A stretch of DNA of 6,444 nucleotides from JBJXFK01 sp046155505. GTDB taxonomy: Bacteria > Planctomycetota > Phycisphaerae > UBA1845 > Fen-1342. Shown piece after piece: positions 1 through 5,228 of the stretch (its first letter is position 1; every line of letters begins with the position of its first letter). The notes beneath the pieces are model-generated. The model was not told the origin of the DNA. It worked only from the letters and a program-made list of their open reading frames with translations, and did not search any database. The DNA is taken from the NCBI GenBank assembly GCA_046155505.1, contig JBJXFK010000089.1:1-6444 (forward strand), read 5' to 3'. The position numbers and the translations under genes are program-made.

Positions 1-1
1 T

Positions 2-370
2 GTTGGAAACTGCGATCCGGACCACGGATCGATCCGCCGCATGCTCGTCAACCACTTCGAAGTCGAGGTGGACCGGGTGATGTTTCCGGCCGAAGCGCTC
101 CGCGAAATGGGGCAACAGACGTACGCCCTTGTGCTGATCAATCGCCTCATTTTCGCTGACGACAGCGACGGCCTCGTGCTCGTTCGAGCCATGCAGGCCG
201 ATGAAAAGCTCCGCAACACGCCCATCATGATGATCAGCAACTTCGCCGACGCCCAGGCACGCGCTGTCGCCGACGGTGCGGTTCCGGGCTTTGGAAAGGC
301 CACCGTCGACGCCCCCGATACCCTCGATCGCCTCGCGCAATACATGCCGCCAAAGCTGCCGCGATCCTAA
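2..370 (+). CDS. Degenerate response-regulator receiver (CheY-like) domain protein, 5' end outside window
   Basis: The reading frame is open from the left edge (begins VGNCDPDHGSIRRML) to TAA at 368-370, giving 122 visible residues. ATG 41 lies inside the first helix and would remove strand beta-1, so the true start is upstream of the window. The pattern fits a receiver domain: VGNCDPDH aligns with the usual VVDDDPDH, YALVLIN with the strand carrying the phospho-acceptor Asp, PIMMIS with the strand carrying the conserved Thr/Ser, and GAVPGFGK with the strand carrying the conserved Lys. Cys4 to Asn47 is 43 residues, the usual distance from acidic pair to acceptor. However, the acidic pair reads Asn-Cys, the acceptor is Asn47, and the Pro after the Lys (K99) is Ala. 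It is therefore probably not phosphorylated conventionally. No output domain follows, so this is either a stand-alone receiver or the C-terminal domain of a larger protein. The downstream neighbour is convergent. Confidence 0.78.
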   Translation, partial: VGNCDPDHGSIRRMLVNHFEVEVDRVMFPAEALREMGQQTYALVLINRLIFADDSDGLVLVRAMQADEKLRNTPIMMISNFADAQARAVADGAVPGFGKATVDAPDTLDRLAQYMPPKLPRS

Positions 371-488
371 TTTGACGAAACCGTTCACGAGAACATCAAG
401 TTGCCGCCAAACCGCTTCATGCCTCTTCATCCGTGAAAATCTGCGTCATCCGTGGCAAAATTCTCTCCCATTCCTCCGTGGCCCGCAG
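371..488. repeat. Convergent intergenic gap with three TCCGTG repeats
   Basis: This gap lies between the stop codons of the receiver gene and the sulfatase-like gene. Its centre (about 426-481) has two copies of TCATCCGTG (427-435 and 446-454) and a related TTCCTCCGTGG (471-481), with AAAAT-containing spacers. Copy spacing is uneven (19 and 26 nt). No strong hairpin followed by a T-run is visible for either gene, so I do not call a terminator. Confidence 0.4.
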
Positions 489-2060
489 TCAAGGCTGCGC
501 CGGCTTGGTCGTCGGCCTGCTCGTCGGCTTCGACGCGGCACCGCCCGCCTCGTCGTCCTCGTCCTCATCCGCGGCCTTCCCGATGTAACCGATCTGATCG
601 AGAATCTGCCGCGATTGCTTGTCGATGCCCTCGATCCCCACGTTCTCCGCTTGCTTGGCACTGCTCAGGCATTTGGCGTAGTGCTCTTTCGCGAACGCCA
701 GCATGCTCGCCGCCCGCTCCGTCTCGGTGGTCGCCAGATTTTTCAGCTCTCCCGGGTCGCTCGCCAGATCAAACAGCTCCAGCGTGCCCGGTTCCACATT
801 CCAAATCGCCTTCCAGTTCCCCTCGCGCACCACGACGTTGATGTCGCCGCGCTGCTCCTTCGACGGCTTGTAGTATTTTTTGATGTTGTGACGCATGCTC
901 GCAAACCGGCGTGCGTTCGTCGGCGCATCGGCCGCCGCGTCACGAATCAGCGGCATCAAACTCACGCCGCGCGCCTCGCCCGTCGCCTGCACCTGTCCGA
1001 TCGCGTCAAAAATTGTCGGCAGCACATCCACGCTCGCCACATTCGGCTTCACCCGCGTCCCGGCGAACTGCCCCTTCGGAAACTTGATGATCAACGGCAC
1101 ATGCAGCAACTCTTCATACGCCGACTGGTCATGCTGCCAGCCGCCATGCTCACCCATTTCCTCGCCATGATCGGCGGTCAGAATGAACAGCGTGACGTCC
1201 CACAACTTCCGCTGCTTGATCTGTGCGATCACCCGCCCCAGATTGTCGTCCGACCAACAGACCGACGCATCGTAAAGCGTGTTCACCGTATCCCGCGCCC
1301 GCATCAGCGACTCCATCGCCTGCTTCTGCTGCGCCGTGTTGTCCGTCGTCCCCGGCTTGCGCTTCGCCGCAAAGTCGATCTTTGTCAGATCGCGATAGCC
1401 GCGCATCACCTGCTGCAACAACACGCGCGTCTCTCGCGGCACATCGCCGAACTGCTTCAAAAACCGGTCCGGCGTCTGATACGGATCGTGAACTTCCATT
1501 GTGTGTGCGTAGAGATAAAACGGCTTGCCCTTCGCCTCGTCGAACCACGCACCGAGATTGAACGCATCGCGACTGCGCATGAAAGTCGACACTTCATAGC
1601 CGCGATGCAGCCCGCTCGTCGCGCCGGCGTATGGATTCGAGAAAAACGCCCCGGTCTTCATGCCCAGCGCGCTCATTCGCTCGGCCAGTGTCTGCACGCC
1701 ACTCGAAATCCGCTGCCCATCCACCAGCACGCTGTGCTCGCAAGGCAGCAGCGAAGTCTGCAACGTGCTGATCGACGGCAACGTCCACGGCGCGGCCGAG
1801 CTATGCCGCTCAAAGAGCACGCTCTCTTTCGCGAGTGCGTCAATGTTCGGCGTCTTACCTTTCGCATATCCGTACGCCCCGACGCGATCGGCGCGGAGCG
1901 TATCGATCAAATAGATCACGACGTTGACGCGAGCCTCGGCAGCAGTCCCTCCACCACTCTTCGGCGTCGCCGCGCCGAGCCAAAGCCCTGCGCCAACCAA
2001 GCCCACGACCGTGATGGCGATCACCGTCAGAAGAATCACACTTGCTGCCGATCGCCGCAT
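489..2060 (-). CDS. Membrane-anchored sulfatase/alkaline-phosphatase-superfamily hydrolase or transferase with Thr in the nucleophile position
   Basis: The product is 523 aa from ATG 2060. Residues 4-30 form one hydrophobic segment after MRR, a signal anchor or uncleaved signal peptide that would place the enzyme outside the cytoplasmic membrane. The fold signatures occur in order: VVIYLIDTLRADRVGAYGY (metal ligand D53), PNIDALA (71-77), PWTLPSISTLQTS (91-103), VHDPY (190-194), LTADHGEEMGEHGG (D297, H298) and LFDLASDPGELKNLA near the C-terminus. In formylglycine sulfatases the active-site motif is C/S-x-P-S-R; here the aligned residues are T93-L-P-S-I. It is therefore unlikely to be a canonical sulfatase and could be a phosphoesterase or phosphotransferase using Thr, as LtaS-type and phosphoethanolamine transferases do. 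The substrate is unknown. The tail (about 497-523) is acidic, then Lys/Thr/Pro-rich, and probably disordered. The frame extends to GTG 2093, but ATG 2060 has the better ribosome site and gives a normal signal sequence. Confidence 0.9.
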   Translation of the reverse strand: MRRSAASVILLTVIAITVVGLVGAGLWLGAATPKSGGGTAAEARVNVVIYLIDTLRADRVGAYGYAKGKTPNIDALAKESVLFERHSSAAPWTLPSISTLQTSLLPCEHSVLVDGQRISSGVQTLAERMSALGMKTGAFFSNPYAGATSGLHRGYEVSTFMRSRDAFNLGAWFDEAKGKPFYLYAHTMEVHDPYQTPDRFLKQFGDVPRETRVLLQQVMRGYRDLTKIDFAAKRKPGTTDNTAQQKQAMESLMRARDTVNTLYDASVCWSDDNLGRVIAQIKQRKLWDVTLFILTADHGEEMGEHGGWQHDQSAYEELLHVPLIIKFPKGQFAGTRVKPNVASVDVLPTIFDAIGQVQATGEARGVSLMPLIRDAAADAPTNARRFASMRHNIKKYYKPSKEQRGDINVVVREGNWKAIWNVEPGTLELFDLASDPGELKNLATTETERAASMLAFAKEHYAKCLSSAKQAENVGIEGIDKQSRQILDQIGYIGKAADEDEDDEAGGAASKPTSRPTTKPAQP

Positions 2061-2065
2061 AAACG

Positions 2066-2071
2066 CCCCTC
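2066..2071 (-). promoter_or_regulatory. Shine-Dalgarno site of the sulfatase-like gene
   Basis: Read on the minus strand this is GAGGGG, 5 nt before ATG 2060. It supports that start over the in-frame GTG at 2093, whose codons lie inside the heptamer repeat array. Confidence 0.65.
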
Positions 2072-2076
2072 GGACG

Positions 2077-2146
2077 CAGTAGACGCTAGGCACTAGGCAC
2101 TAGCCGCTAAACGCTGGCCCCCGAACCCCGAACCCTGAGCACTAGA
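2077..2146. repeat. Heptamer tandem array 1 (10 degenerate 7-bp units)
   Basis: Seventy bases split cleanly into ten 7-bp units, all but one starting C-N-C: CAGTAGA, CGCTAGG, CACTAGG, CACTAGC, CGCTAAA, CGCTGGC, CCCCGAA (twice), CCCTGAG, CACTAGA. The period is kept while the unit sequence changes from a CACTAGG type to a CCCCGAA type. The array lies immediately upstream of the sulfatase-like gene, inside its probable 5' untranslated region. Bases 2119-2143 are one arm of a perfect 25-bp inverted repeat whose partner is 2968-2992. Confidence 0.85.
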
Positions 2147-2150
2147 AGCC

Positions 2151-2160
2151 AGATTCTATC
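2151..2160 (-). promoter_or_regulatory. Possible -10 element for the sulfatase-like gene
   Basis: The minus strand reads GATAGAATCT, containing a TAGAAT hexamer at 2158-2153. The same GATAGAAT octamer occurs just before the sigma-54 activator gene at 5482-5489. No good -35 box lies 15-19 nt upstream. If it is used, transcription would begin near the upstream edge of heptamer array 1. Confidence 0.25.
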
Positions 2161-2331
2161 GCCAAGTTCCCATCGGCCGGCGGCGGCAGCGTTGCGGTCG
2201 GCTACACCTGCTGGGCGATGCCCGCGCTACGCGTTTGCTCGCCGCCCGTTCCGCGGACCAATCGAACCACGCGCGGGCGAGGTAGGGCGACCAACCGAAC
2301 CCCGAGCGCGAGCGAGTGGCGTAACGTGGTC

Positions 2332-2504
2332 ACCAAAAGAAGCAAGCGATCGTCGTCGCCGCCCGAAAGAAGACAGCCGCGGGCGGCAGCTGCACACAAT
2401 TGGCCGCCCTGCCGACGGCCGTTCGCGTTGGCATGCGTCTGCATCGAAAGAGCTGTGGAGCGCGGCGGTGCTCCCGAAGAAGCAGCTCTCCGAAAGAAGC
2501 AGCC
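2332..2504. other. Cluster of stem-loops with repeated AAGAAG-type purine motifs
   Basis: Four related purine motifs occur: AAAAGAAGCAAGC (2335-2347), CCGAAAGAAGACAGC (2363-2377), CCGAAGAAGCAGC (2474-2486) and CCGAAAGAAGCAGC (2490-2503). The second sits in the loop of an 8-bp stem (2358-2365 with 2380-2387). The third lies on the 3' side of a nested structure (outer stem 2449-2455 with 2483-2489, inner stem 2457-2461 with 2470-2474). The spacing is irregular (30, 110 and 17 nt). It could be a structured RNA on either strand, or decayed repeats. I recognise no known family. Confidence 0.3.
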
Positions 2505-2548
2505 GTTGGCGACGGCCCTTCAAGCCGCTGGAAACCCGCCGGAAATAG

Positions 2549-2589
2549 TCGAACCCGCCGATCGCAGTGAAGCGAATCGGCGGGTTCGA
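2549..2589. terminator. Perfect 14-bp inverted repeat / hairpin, possible minus-strand terminator
   Basis: TCGAACCCGCCGAT (2549-2562) pairs exactly with 2576-2589 across a 13-nt loop, in which CGC and GCG can add 3 bp. On the minus strand the stem is followed by CTATTT, a weak T-run; on the plus strand no T-run follows directly. It would end a minus-strand transcript covering the two small frames just upstream. It could instead be a protein-binding palindrome. Confidence 0.4.
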
Positions 2590-2629
2590 AGATTGAGTTT
2601 GCTGCCGGTGCAGCCTACGTTCGCTGCGT

Positions 2630-2662
2630 CTACAGCAGCAGACCTAAACTACTATCAGACAC
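2630..2662 (-). CDS. Possible 10-residue leader peptide with an exceptionally strong Shine-Dalgarno sequence
   Basis: GTG 2662-2660 opens a frame MSDSSLGLLL ending at TAG (2632-2630). Six nucleotides before it lies GGAGG, part of GGAGGTGATCC, which is complementary over 11 nt to the 3' end of bacterial 16S rRNA. The frame overlaps the stop of the small frame 2655-2738 (GTGTCTGA), an arrangement that would allow coupled translation, and it precedes the hairpin 2549-2589. The peptide is too short for any homology argument; the ribosome site is the only real evidence. Confidence 0.22.
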   Translation of the reverse strand: MSDSSLGLLL

Positions 2663-2738
2663 GGATCACCTCCCTTTCGCGGGCCAACTCCCCGAGGTCA
2701 TCGCCGCTAAGCGGTGCCGCGGGCTGGATCCCGGCCAT
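2655..2738 (-). CDS. Possible 27-residue small protein
   Basis: ATG 2738 to TGA 2655 encodes 27 residues, beginning MAGIQPAAPLSGDDLGEL and ending in a charged RERE-VIRV segment. The composition is more protein-like than other frames in this gap, but the frame is short, has only a weak upstream GAAGA as ribosome site, and I do not recognise it. Its last codons overlap the strong Shine-Dalgarno sequence and start of the 10-residue frame downstream. The frame continues upstream of ATG, past a possible GTG start, to an in-frame stop. Confidence 0.2.
   Translation of the reverse strand: MAGIQPAAPLSGDDLGELAREREVIRV
2663..2673 (-). promoter_or_regulatory. Near-perfect extended Shine-Dalgarno sequence
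   Basis: The minus strand reads GGAGGTGATCC, the exact complement of the GGATCACCTCC tail of 16S rRNA. It ends directly before GTG 2662 with the GGAGG core at ideal spacing (6 nt). On the plus strand the same bases are an anti-Shine-Dalgarno sequence. Confidence 0.4.
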
Positions 2739-2854
2739 CGAACGTCTTCGACGGTCACAACGCCCGACGTGCCGAAGCACATCGCTCGGTCAGCTCCGCC
2801 GCCGCAACAGTCGCCCGCCCGTAGTATGGGCGAACCGAATCGGCCTTGTCACTG

Positions 2855-2891
2855 ACACACTAAATATGCGCGCGGTTTCCGGTGGTTGCAA
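2855..2891 (-). promoter_or_regulatory. Possible ECF-sigma-type promoter
   Basis: On the minus strand TTGCAACC (2891-2884) is followed after exactly 16 nt by ATATTTAGTGTGT (2867-2855). The AAC-type -35 box and 16-nt spacing fit ECF sigma promoters. The AT-rich tract upstream (about 2892-2920, with TTTTTTTCTGAAAAG and GAAAATTTTC) could serve as an UP element. It points into the small-frame and hairpin region 2549-2738. No ECF sigma gene is present downstream in this window. Confidence 0.35.
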
Positions 2892-2968
2892 GAAAATTTT
2901 CACTTTTCAGAAAAAAAGACCCCGAGATGGTGTGTGCGGCGCGTTCGGATAACCAAGGGGTAGGGGCA

Positions 2969-3038
2969 GTGCTCAGGGTTCGGGGTTCGGGGTTCAGGAA
3001 AGAGGAAACGGGGAACGGGAAACAGGAAACGGTGAAGA
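2969..3038. repeat. Heptamer tandem array 2 (10 units, G-rich on plus strand)
   Basis: Ten in-phase 7-bp units: GTGCTCA, GGGTTCG (twice), GGGTTCA, GGAAAGA, GGAAACG, GGGAACG, GGAAACA, GGAAACG, GTGAAGA. Its first part (2968-2992) is the exact reverse complement of 2119-2143 in array 1. Its GGAAACG part is complementary to array 3, 18 nt away, so the two can form a long imperfect hairpin. Confidence 0.88.
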
Positions 3039-3056
3039 GCGCGCGGACCGATTCTT

Positions 3057-3126
3057 GTTTCCCGTTTCCCGTTTCCCGTTTCCCGTCACCCGTTTCCCGT
3101 CACCCGATTCCCGCTCCCCGTTTCCC
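3057..3126. repeat. Heptamer tandem array 3 (10 units, GTTTCCC type)
   Basis: Ten in-phase 7-bp units: GTTTCCC four times, then GTCACCC, GTTTCCC, GTCACCC, GATTCCC, GCTCCCC, GTTTCCC. It runs to within 5 bases of the stop codon of the peptide transporter (TGA at 3134-3132, minus strand), so it would be the first sequence of that mRNA's 3' untranslated region. Base pairing with array 2 could make it act as a terminator-like or RNA-stabilising structure. Confidence 0.9.
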
Positions 3127-3131
3127 GCCAA

Positions 3132-5228
3132 TCACCCACGCCCGTGTGTCAGCTTTTTCAGCAGCGGCGTCATGACCAGTACCACCACGCCGGCGCCGAT
3201 CGAGGTCACGACAAAGATCGCAAAGAAGTCGGCTTGGCCGCCGAATTTCATCGGCAACGGCTGCCAATTGCCTTTCTCAATCTCCTCGACATAGCTGGCG
3301 ATGATGCCGCCGCCGAGGTTGGCGATAAAGCTCGACACAAACCAGATGCCCATCAACAGCGACACGAACCGTGCCGGTGCGGCCTTGGTGACGTATGACA
3401 ATCCCGTGGGCGAGAGGCACAGTTCGCCGACCGTGTGCCAGAAGTAGGTCGCGAGGATGAAGAACATGCTGGCCTTCGCCGCGCCGCCGATGGTGAGCTG
3501 ACCGGCGACCACCATGAAGATGTAGCCGATGCCGAGGAAGATCAGGCCGAGGGCGATCTTCATCGGCTGGCTCGGGTTCATGCCGCGCTTGCCCAGCGTG
3601 ACCCAAATCCAGGCGAACAGCGGGGCGAGCATGAAGATCAAACCTGCGTTGACGGATTGGAACCAAGTCGCGGGCACTTCGAAGCTGCCGATCATGCGGT
3701 CGGTATTGGTCTCGGTAAAAACGTTGAGCGACGAGCCGGCCTGCTCGAACGCGATCCAGAAAAACGCGTTGAAGAACATGAACAGGAAGATCGAGATGAC
3801 CGGCCCGCGGTCCTCTTCCTCGTTTTCCAGGACGAACCAAATGACCCAGGCGAGAATGCCACCCAACATGACGGTGATGATCACCAAACTGAGCAGTTGG
3901 TTCTTGCCGAGCGTGTCCACCGCCGACTGCAGCGCGGTCATCGCGCCAAAGTGATAAAGCGCCGCAAACGAGGCCGCAAGGATGATGGCCAGAAACAAAA
4001 AGCCGAACGACTTGCCGTGGGCTCCCGGCACGGGCGCTTCGCCGATGCCGCCGAGCAGCGAGGGGCGGCCGAGGATGTACATAAACAATCCGAGCAACAT
4101 GCCGACCGCCGCGGCTCCGAAGCCATAATGCCAGCCGACCTGCTCGCCGAGCGTGCCGCACACGAACGCGCACAGGAACGCGCCTAGGTTGATACCCATG
4201 TAGAAGATGGTGAACGCGCCATCACGTCGCGCGTCGCCCGGCGGATAGAGCTGTCCGACCATGACCGACACCGTCGGCTTGAAGTGGCCTGTGCCAAGGA
4301 CGATCACGGCCAGCCCGAAGATAAACGTGCTCATGCCGAGCTGGCTGTGGGCCAGGCCTTCCATGCCGCTGACGCCGAGAATGATGTGGCCGAGGCTGAT
4401 GAGCACGCCGCCGACGAGCATCGAACGATGAGTGCCGATGAGTTTGTCGGCGATGATGCCGCCGAGGATCGGGAACAGATACGCGAGGCCGGTGTACCAG
4501 CCGTAGAGCTGGCTGGCGTCGCTCTTGGACCAGTTGCGGCCGGAGTCGTGGTTGTTGATCGCGATGCGCAGCTCGAACGGCTTGGCGGTTGCGTCCTTGG
4601 CGAGTTCGCTGTCGGGTTTGATGTCGGCCGAGACAAGCGTCGGCGAATCGTTCATCGTGAAATAGGTGTGCTTGTGCTGCGGATCGGGCTTTAGCTGAAT
4701 GCGAACGGTGATGAGTTCGTCGGTGGGATTGGTGATGCGAAAGCGTGCCTCGGGTTTGTCAAAGTCCTCGCCGGGCTGACCGCTGAACACGAGCGATCCG
4801 CCGATATCCGCGGCGTCCACCTCCCAGGTTGGCTTTCCTTCCGCGGACGCGGTCGCTGGCGCGACTTCGCGAAGTCGCTCGATTTTCAGGCTTCCGCCGG
4901 CGGGGCGCGAGGCGGTGGGGGCGGCGTCGCTCGGTGCGGGCGCTCCGACGGCGACGATCAGTTGCCGCGCGTGGACTTCTTCGCGATCGTCGCCCGCCCC
5001 CTCGACCTTATAGACCTCGCGAATTTCCAGCGAGTTTGAGTACACGCCGGTCGGAAGCTGCTTGGCGGCGAAGACGCAAACCAGATAGAGCACGAGCAAC
5101 GCGCGCATGCCGTAATAGCTGAATCGTTCCCACATTTCGACGCCGAAGAGCAGAAACAGACCGACCGGATGGCCGAGCCATGTTCGCGAGTCCGTCGGGT
5201 CTGGTCGATTGGTGTGAGGATGTTGCAT
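3132..5228 (-). CDS. POT/PTR-family proton-coupled oligopeptide transporter with a large insert between TM1 and TM2
   Basis: The product is 698 aa from ATG 5228, an inner-membrane major-facilitator protein expected to import di- and tripeptides with protons. Family marks: GHPVGLFLLFGVEMWERFSYYG in TM1 with the ExxER motif (E31, E34, R35); GTGHFKPTVSVMVGQLYP (312-329; the family usually has Asn at the Thr after KP); FTIFYMGINLGAF (339-351); FWIAFEQAGSSLNVFTETNTDR (490-511); and GELCLSPTGLSYVTK (601-615) with E602. Between TM1 and TM2 (about residues 55-235; roughly 5066-4526) sit some 180 hydrophilic residues where normal POTs have a short loop. They start with a Pro/Ala-rich linker and continue with beta-like stretches such as ARFRITNPTDELITVRIQL. 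Topology places this insert outside the cytoplasm. The frame extends to GTG 5294, but that adds a basic tail overlapping a small palindrome and lacks a ribosome site. Heptamer array 3 abuts the stop. The sigma-54 activator is divergent. Confidence 0.95.
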   Translation of the reverse strand: MQHPHTNRPDPTDSRTWLGHPVGLFLLFGVEMWERFSYYGMRALLVLYLVCVFAAKQLPTGVYSNSLEIREVYKVEGAGDDREEVHARQLIVAVGAPAPSDAAPTASRPAGGSLKIERLREVAPATASAEGKPTWEVDAADIGGSLVFSGQPGEDFDKPEARFRITNPTDELITVRIQLKPDPQHKHTYFTMNDSPTLVSADIKPDSELAKDATAKPFELRIAINNHDSGRNWSKSDASQLYGWYTGLAYLFPILGGIIADKLIGTHRSMLVGGVLISLGHIILGVSGMEGLAHSQLGMSTFIFGLAVIVLGTGHFKPTVSVMVGQLYPPGDARRDGAFTIFYMGINLGAFLCAFVCGTLGEQVGWHYGFGAAAVGMLLGLFMYILGRPSLLGGIGEAPVPGAHGKSFGFLFLAIILAASFAALYHFGAMTALQSAVDTLGKNQLLSLVIITVMLGGILAWVIWFVLENEEEDRGPVISIFLFMFFNAFFWIAFEQAGSSLNVFTETNTDRMIGSFEVPATWFQSVNAGLIFMLAPLFAWIWVTLGKRGMNPSQPMKIALGLIFLGIGYIFMVVAGQLTIGGAAKASMFFILATYFWHTVGELCLSPTGLSYVTKAAPARFVSLLMGIWFVSSFIANLGGGIIASYVEEIEKGNWQPLPMKFGGQADFFAIFVVTSIGAGVVVLVMTPLLKKLTHGRG

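Larger units (their letters stand above)
2147..2967. other. Long intergenic segment without a convincing long gene
   Basis: About 820 bases separate heptamer arrays 1 and 2. Open frames occur on both strands (for example 2218-2952 plus, 2227-2523 minus), but their translations are Arg/Pro/Ser-rich, recognise no family, lack ribosome sites and show no codon bias like the neighbouring genes (AGA, ATA and CTA occur freely). I treat them as chance frames in GC-rich DNA. What can be seen instead is a cluster of stem-loops with purine-rich loops (2332-2504), a 14-bp hairpin (2549-2589), two tiny minus-strand frames (2630-2738) and an AT-rich tract next to an ECF-like promoter motif (2855-2920). Confidence 0.6.

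Noticed and set aside
276..2096. A 606-codon plus-strand open frame antisense to the sulfatase-like gene
   Set aside because: Its translation is Arg/His/Leu-rich with no recognisable motif, while the opposite strand encodes a clear sulfatase-fold protein. It is a codon-bias shadow.
2489..2504. Resemblance of TCCGAAAGAAGCAGCC to the signal recognition particle RNA domain IV motif
   Set aside because: The GGAA tetraloop stem and the upstream CAGG half are missing, and related copies of the motif occur nearby, so 4.5S/SRP RNA is not supported.
2576..2592. GGGTTCGAA resembling a tRNA T-loop
   Set aside because: The bases around it belong to the 14-bp hairpin; no T-stem partner, anticodon arm or acceptor stem can be drawn on either strand.
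2218..2952. A 244-codon plus-strand frame in the intergenic region
   Set aside because: It has no ribosome site or family resemblance, codon use is unbiased with AGA/ATA/CTA codons, and it runs through hairpins and the ECF-like promoter motif.
2119..2992. The 25-bp inverted repeat as ends of a MITE or insertion sequence
   Set aside because: No matching target-site duplication flanks the arms, there is no transposase inside, and the arms are embedded in longer heptamer arrays. I kept it only as an inverted repeat.
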